Notes: generated from the letters alone by a model not told the origin. Counted from the stretch's first letter, positions 21,863 to 34,477 are shown. The stretch: 64,000 nt of DNA from Uloborus plumipes (GCA_038373865.1 JAXGGA010003448.1:1-64000), one strand, 5' to 3'. Translations and numbers: made by a program.

Positions 21863-24800
21863 CTGATCTTACATTACTCCTTCCTAAAATATTACAAACT
21901 GAAAATTTAGAATGAACTGATATTTTTGATTATCACGAAGTCTTTTTTTTTTTTTTAATCTAAATTTGACAACTCTTCTGCATTGCTTCGTTTCTTAGTT
22001 TAATTTAAATGTAGCAGAGATACACAGAGAGAGAGAACAGATTAACTCCAATCATTCCAGTCCTTGCGGAATAGATGCCGCTGTGTTGTGACAACATTTC
22101 AATGATCCTCGAAGGTTTAATAATCTCATTACGGTTCGTGACTGCTTTCGTTTCCATGTTTAAATATGGATTAGAGCTGAATAAATAATTTCGTGATAAT
22201 ATTGAAGTTTTCGACGAGAGCGTAGCATTTTAGGGCATTATTTATTTAGCGAAATATACTTATTCTCGTTCTTAATGAAATATTTGAGAAACATAAGAAT
22301 TTGGATCTATTTCGATGTAAATATTGAATTTAAATAATGCATTTCATAATTTCCTTTGTAATTATTTGTACATCAGATATTTTTTTTTCTTTTGAAATTT
22401 TGAAATAGAAATATGTTATTAGCAATATATCATGTACATAGCATATTATTCAATGTACTATTCAGTTTATCAGCTGACAAAACTAATAAATGTCCTAAGG
22501 TATAATAGAAAGTTATTCGAAAGAACGATAAGATATTGGACATTTATTTCTTCCAAAATGCAAAGTTAGAAACACAGTTAGGACGTAACTGGAAATAGAA
22601 AATTTTCAAGTTTTTTCTTTTACGCAGTCAATATGAGCACATGTGGTTCGTGAAAATATCTGAATGGTCGCTCATTTTTTACCATACACGAATTAACTGG
22701 TCTTTAGTTATAAAATACAGCTTCAAACAATTCGTTGTCGCAGATTTTCAAGAGGAACAGGCATGTAAGCACCAGGGCCACTGATGTCTTTTCTCTAGTC
22801 CTGTGTAAACCTTTTTTATGTAGCCTTGCAGGTAAAGGTCACAAGGGGAGGGATTTGAAAACCTTGGAGACCACCGGCAAAAAAAGTGGATCTTTTGCCA
22901 CTTCTCTTCCAATCCAACTAACTGGAATGGTGTCATTCAGTCAAAGTCGGACTTGGTTAGCGAAAAGGGGAAGGCTCATCTCTCAGAAAAAGGAAGTTAT
23001 ACGAATCTTCTTCGAGTGAATTATTCCCTGTGTAACAAAAGCTGGCGTATAAAAGAAATGCAAAATTCCTACTCTACGCACTTGTCGCCTTATGGTTGTC
23101 ATAGTTACCGCGCTGTGGACTTTTTTCCCCACTTAGCTTTTGCAAGAATGGTTAAATGCAAACGATTAAAACTGTTTTGAGCGCGAACTATAATTCAATC
23201 AACGTTAATAAAATACTTTTTGCAGTATTTTTTTACGATTACTCACGATGCGGTGGCAGGTCTTGCTAAAACAAACTATTTAGCACTAGATTTGTTAGAA
23301 AACGTTTAGAAATACTGTCTGTTTGTGTATTGTGCGCCTGGCAGCCACGGATGCTTCCATTTGAAAAAGGGGAGATAAGTTTAGGATGCGCACTTCCCGA
23401 TGCCTTCAGTTTTTGCTCGCTTGCTACTTCCTCGTTGCATTTCCCCTCTATTTCGAAACAGTCTGAAGAGACTTGGCGCGTGCGCAGAATCGACGGAGGT
23501 TTCGCGAAAAAATATTAGACAGTAACTGAGATATGGTGATATAAATAAAAGCTCAAAACTAATTCGATAAATGCAAAATAAATGGAATCCCTCAACAGTC
23601 GTGCATTAAAAAAGAGTGGAGCTGTTTTCTTTCGTACGGTTTCTATGAAGACGATGTAAAATTTCTAAACTCGATACGCCTATTCAAAAGTAACAGAGCA
23701 TAAATAACTACAATTTGGGCACATGCATCGGGGTAATTTGTGCATAATCTATGTTATTTTAGTTGTATTACTCCAACTGCGTTATTTAGTTGTTAAGGAA
23801 AAGATAAACTCCATTTCATAATCAAGCCTTTTTTTATATAATTTTTATTTATTTATTTAATAGTTAGTTGTTATTTATATTATGAGAAAGAAAAGTTCTT
23901 ATTTCATTTTCAAAGAAACAAAGCATCAGCAACAAAATAACGCCAAATCACCATCATCAATGAAAGGACACTCGAAATATAATCAAAACAACTGTGACAG
24001 ATAACTATTGTCAGCCATCTATTGCTACTGCTTCTTAACCTTTTTCTTTGTCCAGAACATTCTTTATTATTCTTACCATCAGGAGATAAATAAAGAGAAA
24101 AGATAGAAAGAGTACCGTTAGCCAAAAAGGGGTCGGTTTACCGGGATAGTTGCAACGTCAAAAGTTATTTTCTCGACAATTCTGAGTTCACTCCTACGCA
24201 TTATTTTTGTGCTCTTAAATGCTGTCATCTGAAGCACCTGTTTCACGAAAAAGTGAAAGAAGATTGAATAAAAGCATTTTGTACTCTTAACCTTCGTAAT
24301 AATAACTCAAAGAGACTCGCACATATTTTTCCCCTTGTTCCCTTTTCTGAGTTTTGAGAGTATTATTAAATAAATGTTTTTATTTATTCAAATTTGATTG
24401 GGTAAAAGCTCAAGGATAAAAATGCAATTCCAAACTTAGTCAAACAAAATAAAATGCTCCATTAGGCAACATTCTGTTCGATGTTTATTTTGTTTTTTTA
24501 ACTATCGTCAAACTTAATCAAATTTGACTCAACCTATACTGTATTTTTAACATCCATAAAACGTTGGTGTCGGTTTTCATGAAAAAGTTTTAATTTCTCT
24601 TTGTTAATAATAATAAATAATTTTACTACTGCAGTAATTTTTCCATTACGTAATTGATTATTGTAGTAAATTATGCATTCTTTTTTCCTTTTTTTAAGGA
24701 GTCGCATGACTCCTTAATGATAATAATTGGCGAGTAATACTGCTCGCAATTTGACTTAGCACAAACGCCAATGATGTAACTTCTACTTTTTTTTAACTTT

Positions 24801-24949
24801 ATTTATTTATTTATTTATTTTGTATTTAGAAATGATTTTTCAGCTCTAAAATGGCAATCACAATCATATTAATTGAGATTAGAAAGTTTCGAGTTTACAG
24901 TGTGTGTTATAAAACTAAATTTTAAGATAACAGAACACAGGAAATGTGC

Positions 24950-25832
24950 CGTTAGTTCTCTGTTTAACGAAACTCTATTTAATTATTTTTTTTCTATTTA
25001 AGGGGTTACAGTACCTTTCTAACAAATTTCTTTAATTTAAGTGAAAAAGTTAATTCTTTGAAATATTTGTTTCTGCACTTGTTTAAAAATCAATAATTTA
25101 TTTTCAAATATCAAAAATTTTGAAAACTTTTTTTGAAAATTTGAAAAATGTAAGAAAATTTCAGTTTTTTAAAAACCCTAAGGCTTTTTTGTTTTTGCAC
25201 TAATTTCAAAATTGCTTTTTGCAAAATGATCGCAAGGAAAACCTCAACAAATCTGTGCATTCATTTCCTTATATTTTGATTAGAAAATATTTTGTGACCT
25301 TTTATGTAAAAAATTCTTAGAAAATTTTGTTCTTCGAGGTTTAACAAACTCTAAAAATTTTTTGTAATTTATAAAACGCTTATTCAATGCACAGTTTTGT
25401 TAAATATATTATCCTGAGTGCAAAAAATATTGCTTTAAAGTTATATCTTTAATAGAAAAAATTCCTTAGCATTTCTAGTAACATAGAAACACTAAAAACT
25501 GATCACCGAGAAAAAGCACTTTAAAGTTTGGCTTTTCCATTAGAACACATAGCATGTATGCCCTAAAGTCACTCATAACTTTTTAAATAATTTAGCTAGA
25601 ACAATGCTGTTTTTTTCTGAGTGTTTTAAATAACTTTTACTTTTGAAATAAGCAATAAATTTTTTTTTGGTCTTTTGGTCATTTTTGAGGTACTGTAACC
25701 CCTTAAAGACTAATTTTTTCACTGCCCTTAACCACTCATAGTAGTTTTAGAAAAAATCTGTTCAAGGACTCATTCTAGTAAAGGGCGATTTTTTGTTGTG
25801 CCTTGAAAGTCGTTAAACAGAGAATCAACTGT
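24950..25832. mobile_element. Outer MITE interrupted by a second element
   Basis: TTCTCTGTTTAACGA at 24956 and its inverse TCGTTAAACAGAGAATCAAC at the right give pogo-like ends (CAGTTGATTCTCTGTTTAAC). The inner element 24997-25707 splits it. Confidence 0.7.
24997..25707. mobile_element. Inner TIR element, 711 bp
   Basis: TTTAAGGGGTTACAGTACCT at the left and the exact inverse AGGTACTGTAACCCCTTAAA at the right. There is no coding capacity. A TTA or TTTA target may be duplicated. Confidence 0.82.
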
Positions 25833-25968
25833 ATGCATTATTTTTAAGTGCATGTTGTTCCGAACTTTTTTTTGACCATTATCATTAACCTTTTTTTAGA
25901 AATATTGATGAAACATATGTGACTCACTAAGACGAAATTTACTAACGTACGCTTCATTGTACTTCTAG

Positions 25969-26133
25969 TGTCACATGGACTACACGGATGCTTATAACGA
26001 CCTTATTAATCACAGAAGTCACACGAAGTTAGCCGAGTATTACGACATGCATAATGCTTATGTGCAGCAACTACATGCAGCAAATGGGATGATTGATCAC
26101 TACACCAATGTGACGCTTCCTAAACTTCTAGAA
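25969..26133 (+). CDS. F-BAR gene exon (HNxYVxQL helix)
   Basis: 165 nt (55 codons), phase 0 to phase 0, acceptor GTACTTCTAG and donor GTAAGT. It starts CHMDYTDAYNDLINHRSHTK and contains YYDMHNAYVQQLHAANGM and ends in TLPKLLE. The motif HN-x-Y-V-x-x-L-x-x-A-N followed by a LPKLL turn is a hallmark of FES-like F-BAR domains, and is the best single marker for the identification. Junction to the next exon gives LPKLLE-ELEEIYTDL, an unbroken helix. Confidence 0.9.
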
Positions 26134-27061
26134 GTAAGTTTCATAGAAGTTGTAAACAATTTCTTTCCTATGCTGTCTGAATTTAAAATAAAACAATGTT
26201 TTGACGCACAAATTGCAAGACATGTTGCATTGCAGCTGTCATTAAGACTGATACGTGTGTTCTGAAGTTCAAAAATATTTGAATTGGGAAGGAACGGCTT
26301 GCAATCTTGAATCACGTGCATGCTTTGCATTTTGATATCTGTGCGTCATAACGTTCCTTATTATTGCTGTTGTTATTCATACTTTAAATTAAGTTATTAT
26401 TTCTTTATTTAATTTTTTGAAATGCATAATCATTGATTTAGATATAATTGAAATAATACAATTTTCATTAGGTATTGCATTTATATGATACGTTGATTTT
26501 ATTACACAGGTCTGCGATGAAAAAATTGTTGCATATTTAACTATTGGTTTCAAAAGTATTTTATGTGCTGATTACGAAAAAAATACTGAAAAAATTCCAT
26601 CACCCTCAGATAAGTCACAAATTTCGCCTAAAATTTGCTTATTTTTAGGGTTTTCAGGTTCAATATGGGCAAGAGTTTTCAATATTATTGCCTATATAAG
26701 TGTTAAATTTAGTTTGAATAATAGAGATTTCATGGTGAACATGTTGTTAAACAATGTGAGTACGTTACTTGCAAAAAAAAAAAAAAGGTTTTATTTATTT
26801 ATTTCAATTAGACAATAAATCTAAACTGGGAAAATCCATTTCCTACTAAAACAAGACAATTATCACTCAATTTGCTCCCTCCCCATTTTTACTGTCCACT
26901 AGGCGTCATTATGAAGAATGTAGTGAGCCGTGACCTTGATTGCAATCAGTGACTCAGTGTGGAGCTAGCCATTGTGGTATACGGATCTAACAGTTTTATG
27001 CTCTTTTGAAGAAATGTCTACTAGAGGATAAGTCAACTCTCCTAACTTTTTGTTATTTTAG

Positions 27062-27115
27062 TGGGTCTTAACGGTCAAGAAGCAACAAAGGAACATTTCT
27101 AATTTTGTTAAGAAG
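27062..27115 (+). CDS. Possible 54-nt cassette exon of the F-BAR gene (unproven)
   Basis: A stretch bounded by TTATTTTAG and GTATGTTTT is exactly 54 nt, open, and phase 0 at both ends, so it could be included without shifting the frame. It would add WVLTVKKQQRNISNFVKK between LPKLLE and ELEEIY. The peptide is basic and amphipathic, but would interrupt a helix that is normally continuous. It may be chance; RNA reads would decide. Confidence 0.25.
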
Positions 27116-27149
27116 GTATGTTTTGCATAATTTGATATTAAACTAGGGA

Positions 27150-27450
27150 ATCAAGATAAATCTTTGGATCCCTTTATAGTGTATTCTGTGTGTTTGGAAG
27201 AGCTGAGACAATTGCCTCAAGGTAAGAAGAAATCACTTCGTTTTGGATTACCCATGATTTGGAAAAATCACAGTGACGACTGGAATTTTTGTTCCTTAGG
27301 GCAAGGTTTCAATTTGAAAATCAGAAAAAAATTTCATACCCAACCAACATATGTTCGGCTATTCGCCATGTTCCTCATGGACCTGACTTGCCTAATTACT
27401 TCTCAAAGACTTATAATGACTTTGCAACACATGTACATCACTTTTATGTT
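27150..27450 (+). pseudogene. Relic of a repetitive arthropod zinc-knuckle-like protein
   Basis: One frame reads VCLEELRQLPQGKKKSLRFG, LPMIWKNHSDDW and FCSLGQGFNLKIRKKFHTQP; after a frameshift another reads PTNICSAIRHVPHGPDLP. I recognise the layout (CxxC, FGxPMVWREPxDHxxDCYFC, then PSAIRPVPHGPxLP) from an abundant uncharacterised protein family of arthropod genomes that is probably transposon-encoded. The first cysteine pair is incomplete. Confidence 0.55.
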
Positions 27451-28589
27451 CTTTTTAGATAGGTTTAATTATTTTTCTGCGTTTACTTTGTTAAAATTTT
27501 TTAAGAAAATTCAAAATTATCCGATTTTTCGTACTTTTTTCAAAAACTTCAACTTTATTTTATATGCAAGTCTTACGTGATAGAAAAAAAAAACCAATGC
27601 CATTTTTTAAATCAGCGCAAAAAAGTACATAAAGATCAGTTAACTAAATCAAAACAATTTTTAAAAAATTGTATTTTTGCAGACCTGTGTTATTCGCCAG
27701 AATTTAATGGTAATTAATAGCAAAGGCAAATAAAATGAGTCAAATAAGTATCGTCTTAACGATAGGAAAACTTATTAAAATGAAGTTGCATAAATAATAG
27801 AGTATTTTGTACAAAAAGTCAAACAATGCCAAAGCTACAGTCTGAGAAAAAAACTGGAAGAATGAAATTTAATATAAAAGGAAAGGGGAAATGACCCCCA
27901 CCCCCCCAATGACGAGCCTGCTAGCAGTAAATATTTTTACAGTAAAACCTAATAACACTGTTTCAAATTCTAAATGTTGCAGCCATTAATTTAAAACTTT
28001 GAATCGAAGCAAATCAACAATTAGGTTAACGATATGAAGCTTCACACTTTTCGAGAACTCTCGAAAATTTAATCTATTTAATTGAACTCTGTATCATAGT
28101 TGAAAATGACTTTCAAGTCGATCCATAATATCAAGTACCATCGAAAGTCATTGTTGACATTCAATAGTACTAACAGATGATAGCAATTCTCTTGGCAACA
28201 TCTATTTAATGAGAAACTGTGCTCCTTATTGATTTCGGCAGTGTGTGGTGAAAATAGAAGAGCTTATTTTCGAAAGGTGTTAAATCAAAATTTTCAGAAC
28301 TTGACAGTTTAATTGAAAGGACATCAGAACATGTCGGGCTTTCTCAAGTTAGGAAGCTCAAAAATAAATAAATAATTATTTTTGGTAAAATGTGTCAAAA
28401 AGAAGGAATTGCTAATGAAGTGTCCTGTAAATTTTGCTTGTTATCAGCAGAGCTAAATATTTAAATTTTCACTTTAAAAAAAATCATGAGTCATTTTATT
28501 AGCATGTGCCGCTTGTGTAATATTTAGTAATATTAATGTATGATTGTGTTGACATGAGTTAAAGTGTCTAAAATTTACGTTTTTTTTAG

Positions 28590-28670
28590 GAACTGGAAGA
28601 AATTTACACCGATTTAAGTGATACCATTTCAGGAGCTATTCTTTCGGTTGCCGAATTATTGCTTAGCAAG
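28590..28670 (+). CDS. F-BAR gene exon (27 codons)
   Basis: 81 nt, phase 0 to 0, acceptor TTTTTTTTAG and donor GTAAGT. It reads ELEEIYTDLSDTISGAILSV then AELLLSK. It continues the long F-BAR helix after the LPKLLE turn: ELEEIYTDL matches the usual LxxLEExYxxL register. The last residues echo the end of the 16324 exon (AEELLSK); given helix composition this is probably coincidence. Confidence 0.85.
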
Positions 28671-29603
28671 GTAAGTCAAGTCATGATTTTCATTGATAAC
28701 TAAGCACTAACTTGAGGGGTGGACATTCAATGAATTTGCCATAAAATAACATGTTTGGTAAACGCTTCTAAGGAAATTTATAAATGGTTTCAGTACATTT
28801 TTTACTATTATAGGAAAACAATAATAATCCAGTATTCAATTGTTTTAAGAAGTATATGAGAAGTTTTAACAATTAAGCGATATTTTCCGTACATATAAGT
28901 TTTTCCACAAAACATATTTAAAGTGATTTTCCGATGATGTCGATTTTTTAAAAATTATTATTATTTTTATTTTAGCTTTGAAGTCAAAAATAAGCTTTAA
29001 AATCTTAACACAGCTGCTTTGTTTTAAACAAACCGTTTTTGTTCTTATGTTATAGATTTTCTTATATTTGATTTACATTTGGGGACTCATACGGTTAAAA
29101 TTGCTGTGCGTTTCATTAAAAAAAAATTTTTAATAAAAGATTTTTAAAAAACTTCAAAATGCTTCCGACGCCATTTTTGCTGAATATTATGAAAAATTCC
29201 CCAATGGACCAACGTTTTCCCCCCATCACGTCCCACGTTTTAGAAATAGCACCACTTTTTTTCCGTTTTTGGCATTTATGTAACCATTGTTTCAATCTTC
29301 AGTGCAAAAACTTTCTGTATAATGTATATTTACTCAACGTATATTCACAGATATAATTAAAATTAAAAATAAAAATTAAGTAGGCTTACAATGTTGTAGT
29401 ATTAGCATTTATAGGTATATGTTCCTCTAGCTGCACCGTCCACATTGTTTATCACTCTTTGATATAATATTTTGTTGCACACAAATGTTGATCCCAATAC
29501 TTCCTTTACTACGTAAAAGGAAGTAAAAATGTTTTGAGTCTACAGTATTGTCCAGCAGTGTTGTTTGAACCAGTTACTCACATGTATGATATTTTTTCTT
29601 CAG
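28671..29603. other. Intron 4 of the F-BAR gene (0.9 kb)
   Basis: GTAAGT to TTCTTCAG. A+T-rich, nothing recognised. Confidence 0.8.
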
Positions 29604-29774
29604 ACCCGCGAACAGACCAACCACTACGAGAACATTGCCAGCGCCGCCCACGCCGTGAAGACGAAAGGCGACCTGACCAACTTCATCCGTTCACTCAACG
29701 TGGAGAAGCCCTCCCAGCAGAACGTCAAACATCTCTACAACCCTCCCTACATGGAGAATGATCCGGCTCAGATG
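29604..29774 (+). CDS. F-BAR gene exon (end of F-BAR domain)
   Basis: 171 nt (57 codons), phase 0 to 0, acceptor TTTTTTCTTCAG and donor GTAAGT. It starts TREQTNHYENIASAAHAVKT and holds LTNFIRSLNVEKPSQQNVKH and ends in a proline-rich NPPYMENDPAQM. The IRSLN and NPPY segments fit the C-terminal arm of F-BAR domains, where the last helix packs back on the dimer. The exon is clearly richer in G+C than the introns on either side. Confidence 0.88.
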
Positions 29775-29982
29775 GTAAGTTAACATCCAGGTCTCATGCG
29801 CCGTAAGACCTTTGAAAATTAAAATAATATTGATAATCAAGACTCTTTCATTCATTTAAATTTTGACGTCAAAGATTTAAATAATGTTTTTCGCAATCAC
29901 AAATTGAGATAGAACCGAGCTCGTTGGATTTCTTGTTTCTACAGATGAAATTAAATGGAGTAGAAATTTACATACTTCATAT

Positions 29983-30228
29983 CTGTACCTCAGAGCCTGG
30001 CTAACTTAACTCCAAAATAGCAATTTTCTCTTTATTATTGAGCTGTATGTAGATTCCGCATCGACTTATGAGAACATTTTTCTGCAAAAGAAACTCCTTC
30101 ACAACTATTTAGCAGCTTTTAAAGAGCGCTAGTCAAATCCTCTGCGCTGTATCCGTCAGGAACATTTTCGCTCTCTCCTGAAGAGTAACGAAAATGGACT
30201 TGCGCATTACTCTGATTGTGAGGTACAG
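29983..30228. mobile_element. MITE, GTACCTCAGA family, copy 1
   Basis: Ends CTGTACCTCAGAGCCTGGCT and (inverse) TGATTGTGAGGTACAG. It is related over its length to 44903-45155: shared CATCGACT, GAAAATGGACTTGCG and TTTTCGCTCTCTCCTGAAGA / TTTTTCCCCTCTAGTGAAAA. Confidence 0.68.
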
Positions 30229-31772
30229 ATTTTACGACTCATGATTTTCTAGATTATACAACAAAGCATATTGATAAATAAAAGAAGGACATTGTAATTA
30301 CTATGTAGAAGTAAATGAATGGTTATTATAACCAATTTTCACTCATACATTTATCATAAAAATATTTTTTACAGCATATACCTTGATGGTATTTTTTATT
30401 TCATATCAATTTTAAATGATGAGAGTAAATAATCTGTATATTTTAAATTCAGAGGAAACTTTACTATTAAAGTTCATTCATGTCGGTCTTTTAACTGAAA
30501 AAACGTGATTTCGCACAAAAATAAATTCGTTTTTAATGCAAAATCTACTTAATTTAAAATTCTGTTTAAAAAAAAGAATAAATGAACACAAACCAAAGAC
30601 GATTTGTAACCATGACGTCGAAAATAAGTCTCTGAATAAATGTTAAAAACAACAAGCTAGACTTATTCGCGTCGTCAGAGTAATCTAGAAAGTCAAAGAA
30701 ACATCGACGGTAGTCAAGTGACAGCAATAAGCAATCATGGTTCATTGAAAAATAGGCAACATTCAGTATTTGTTTTCCTCCTGAGTCAAAAATTTAAAAC
30801 ATAACTTTTACGAAAAAGTTGGCCATGGAGGATCACGAAACATTGGCGAAGTTCATAGAATATTTCTCATACACTTTTACGCAACGTGTTTTAAGAGGCA
30901 AAGCACAGCAGCACTAAATCCAATATATTAAATTTGAAACACTTGTTTTATAATCCACTCTGCTGTCAAAAATAGTCACATTTTAAATTATGTATTTTAG
31001 GATTCAGATTCTAGAATAGAGGGGAAAATAAGCGTGCATGGAAACTAAACACAACACAGCTTTTATACAATTTAATAAAAGCATTAGAACTTCGGCTTAT
31101 ACCAGACATTTTGTGGCTTGTAAAAACATTGTCGTTAATTCTAAAATAAAGGAAAATATTAAATTTTAAAGACTTCTCACATGAGTAAGTTTTTTTTTAA
31201 CTGAAACTTCGGCGAAAAATAAAGTTGAACTCATGCAGTTTTACATATTTTAAAAGCATTAAAAGGAGGGCATTATTAAATGTCGGAATAAGCTGACACT
31301 TTGCCAAGAAAACCATGTTTAGTAAAACTCAGAATGACTAATCAATGTGAAGATGGAAGTACCAGAAACTTAGTTGCAGCTCATTATGCTCTTTCTTTCT
31401 CAAAATAAAAATGCATTTAAAGTTAAAACTCAAGTAAAAAAAATGTCTTCGAAGTTTAGGAATTGGCTGTTTGAAAACAGGTAAGATGCCTCGAATAAAC
31501 GTAAATAGATAACGGGAAGAGGAAATAGTATTTTTTATCATAAGTAACTTACATTGTTTTAAAATATATACCCGTTTAAATGGTTCTCATTAAATAAGCA
31601 CAAAAATAAATCCCAGAAAAGAAAAAAAGTTAAGGTTTTGTGTCAATCGTTTAAAATTTTTAGACGCGGTTAATAGTTTTTTTTATTCTGCTCTGAATTA
31701 TTTATTTTATAAAGAATTTACATGAAAAAATAAGATGAAGTTTTGTAACGGAAACGCTTTTTTGAAGTACAT

Positions 31773-31920
31773 TTAAGGCCCTGCTCCACATCGCAGAAAA
31801 CGCGACCGAAACCGAAGGCAGAAACCGAAAATCCGGGTACTTTCCATAGGAACACCATGTATTACGTTTCTGCCATTTTACGTTTCTGCTTCATTACGTA
31901 AATATGGATCAGGGCCCTTA
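31773..31920. mobile_element. Small MITE with GGGCCCTG ends, copy 1 (148 bp)
   Basis: Left TTAAGGCCCTGCTCCACAT, right ATGGATCAGGGCCCTTA. The interior has ACCGAAAATCCGGGTACTTT and CATAGGAACAC. A second copy is split by the foldback at 32112-36996. A TTA(A) target is likely. Confidence 0.75.
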
Positions 31921-32552
31921 CACTGAAAAGAATGAAATAAAAATACTTTTTCAAAACAGAACAGACTTCAAACTTAAGCTAGAAATTGCTCTAGAAAGTA
32001 AGTAGAAGAAAAATAGATAAGTAAAATGATGTTAAACCATATTTAGCTAACATTTTTCGCAAAAAACATTCAAAATTAAAAACAAAACATTCTTAGGGCC
32101 CTGCTCCACATTAGGGTGTATCGAAAAAAACTTTTTTTCGAAATTCAATTTACTAAGTTGATAAAAAGTTGCCCCTACCTACCCACATATTCCACAAAAA
32201 ATTTCAGTCTAATCAGAAATTGTTTAGGTGTTCCGCACGAGGCCTGAAAATTGTGAATTTCTTCAAAAATTTGATTTTTTTTCTATTTTTTTTAATATTA
32301 AGAATAAATGTTAAAAATAATTCAAGTTGAAAAATGTACACCGCAAAGTCGGAGGACAAAATTTGGTTTAAAAAAAAGTTTATTAAATAACATTTAAATC
32401 TCCCACATTTATTCTGAACTTACGTAATTTTCACCGAAACTAGCATTTTACAAGGCCATGCGGCTTGGTTAAAAACTTGTTTATGAATGTGGAATCTAAC
32501 TGAATTAACACTTGAAACTGGGATTCATCTGTGATTTATGTGAAGTAAAAAG

Positions 32553-33106
32553 CAGTGGCGTACCTATGGGGGGTGTTTTGGGGACAAACCACCCCCCCCC
32601 GAAACGTTGGTCCAAAAATGCAAAAATGAAATGAAAAAATATAAAACTCCTAGAATGAAAAAGTACGATTCTCCAGCGAATATCATTGTGTTACAGACTT
32701 CATTGCCATCCCCCTCCCCTTCCCAGAACCATTAAGGATTGTCTTTTTTAGGAAATAAATGTCAAAAATTTCCGGAGGTAGGCCTCTAAACCTCCCATTG
32801 TGATCGAAATTCGTCTGAAATTGCGTTTTTGGAACTGAAATTTCGAAAAAATCGCTGGGAAGAATTTCTGTATCCTATCATTTTCTTTCACATTATTAAA
32901 AATGGCCGGCAATCGTGTTTTACTGACTGAGGAAGAGATCGAACATCACCAAGATAGTCTAGAATGGAGTTTTTAGAGGTACAATTCATGAAAATTTCCG
33001 GGGGCGAACCCCGGACCCCCCTTTCATTTTTCTACAGTAATATTTCTTTACTCTTTAAAAAGCTGTCTGGTTTTTCGAACTTCGGAAGTACGCATTTTCA
33101 AGTGCG

Positions 33107-33159
<53 letters not shown>

Positions 33160-33280
33160 TACATACATGCAAAGTGTGGGTAAAAAGGGGTTGCCCCCCC
33201 CCCCCGCCGCTCGTTTTTTAAACCTCGTGACGACTTAGAATATAACCCCCCCCTGAAACCAACGAGTAGTTACGCCACTG
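32553..33280. mobile_element. hAT-like element in left arm, 728 bp, 8-bp TSD
   Basis: CAGTGGCGTACCTATG at the left and AGTTACGCCACTG at the right, with GTAAAAAG at 32545-32552 and 33281-33288. It contains C runs and an AT microsatellite (33109-33151). The right arm lacks it, so it arrived after the arms formed. Confidence 0.88.
33109..33151. repeat. AT microsatellite
   Basis: About 20 AT units followed by ACAC. Confidence 0.9.
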
Positions 33281-33380
33281 GTAAAAAGTAAAATAACATA
33301 AACTATAAACAGAATCTAAGCCCCTCGCCACACAGTGCCCGCGTTCTATCGGGGCCCCCGTGATGGTAAACGAAATACAG

Positions 33381-34048
33381 CTCCACTAGCGTAGCTGCTT
33401 TAGGATGGCAGAATAACATATCTTTGGTTGAGGAAACAGACTCTAAATTTTTCGGACATGGTGCTCCAGTAAATGGCCCAGGAAAAGAAATTGTAGCTTC
33501 AGTTTCACGATTTATGGAAAAAAAAAGTTTTATTGATAAAGAACATAAAAGCTATTGGTTGTTATGGCACATCAGTTAACACTGGAAAATCAAATGATGC
33601 TATTAGACTTCCAGAAAAGTCTTTAGAACCCTCACTACAAGCCGTGGTATGTTTTCTTCATTTAATGAATTAACACTTAGCGGTTAGAGAGTGAGCGGTG
33701 GCTCTTGATAGGCCGACTACTCTACAAAATTCTTTTAGTTGACCTATTGGAGAATTCTAACAATATTTCTAAGATCTACCAGTCATGAACTTTAAGAAAA
33801 TAGAACGCATTTTACCAGAAGTTGATGTCAACCCAGGTAGCACAAATAACTTTTAAACGTTTTATAAACGTTTTTAAGCGGTTGTTACAACGTTAGTAAC
33901 TATTTTACAACCTTTAAAAAACGAAGTGTGCTACTTGGGAAAGAATTGAGTCAAAAATACTTATGGGATGTGTCAAAAGCTGTAATGTCTGGCAAATGTT
34001 CTCAAAATGTAGCAGAAAGGAACCCTGCAAGCTTTTCCCATGCAAGAT
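33381..34048 (+). pseudogene. Transposase fragment in left arm
   Basis: Frames read SLVEETDSKFFGHGAPVNGP, GKEIVASVSRFMEKKSFID, GTSVNTGKSNDAIRLPEKSL and, after several stops, VMNFKKIERILPEVDV and ELSQKYLWDVSKAVMSGKCS then AERNPASFSHAR. Stops, a frameshift near 33540 and the 33832 MITE break it. Confidence 0.6.
33832..33939. mobile_element. 108-bp MITE with CCCAGGTAGCACA ends
   Basis: CCCAGGTAGCACA at the left and TGTGCTACTTGGG at the right. The interior repeats ACGTTT and GTTGTTACAACG. It sits in the transposase fragment of the left arm and is absent from the right arm. Confidence 0.82.
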
Positions 34049-34055
34049 GAGTTCT

Positions 34056-34415
34056 TTACAATGTGGAATGGACAACATTTTGGAGATTTGAATCCAAATT
34101 CTTGTTGCAATCTATGGTCTTAAAAAATGCTTAAATGCATGAATAATTTTATGCTGAGATTCGATTGTGAAAAAGCAGAGAGCATAAACCTTTATTATAA
34201 ATTATGCTAGTTTATTTAACTCTGAACTTGGATCACTACCTGCGATGTGTAGCCTCAAAACTTTGCCATCGTGAGCCATCTTGCATGGGAAAAGTTTGCA
34301 GGGTTCCTTTCTGCTAAATTTTAAGAACGTTTGCCAGACATTACAGCTTTTGACACATCCCATAAGTATTTTTGACTCAATTCTTTGACGTCAACTTCTG
34401 GTAAAACGCGTTTTA
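34056..34415 (-). pseudogene. Transposase fragment across the foldback centre, minus strand
   Basis: The minus strand reads SQKYLWD, AERNPANFSHARWLTMAK, then LRLHIAGSDPSSELNKLA with stops. SHARWLT...LRLYxxxxxPSxxLxxLV is the family counterpart of FHHARWMAKAIY...FR in the 412-1488 relic. This part (34056-34275) has no copy in the left arm. Confidence 0.55.
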
Positions 34416-34477
34416 TTAGCCTACTTTCCCGTTAAAAATAAAAGAAACGAAAAAAGCATTAAAATTGGCTTAATGCA

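Larger units (their letters stand above)
16477..25968. other. Intron 2 of the F-BAR gene (9.5 kb)
   Basis: GTATGG to CTAG. It holds a hammerhead repeat (17640-17830), TIR element 18033-18956 with a nested MITE, a Helitron-like repeat (19517-20453), repeat tails at 21390-21860 and a nested MITE pair (24950-25832). I see no gene in 20454-21390 or 21861-24949; reading frames of 60-95 aa there look random. Confidence 0.65.
26134..28589. other. Intron 3 of the F-BAR gene (2.5 kb)
   Basis: It holds the possible cassette exon 27062-27115 and a transposon-protein relic 27150-27450. The rest is A+T-rich without signal. Confidence 0.7.

Noticed and set aside
16324..28670. Similar exon ends AEELLSK and AELLLSK as a sign of exon duplication
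   Set aside because: Similarity is limited to the last few residues and fits helix composition.
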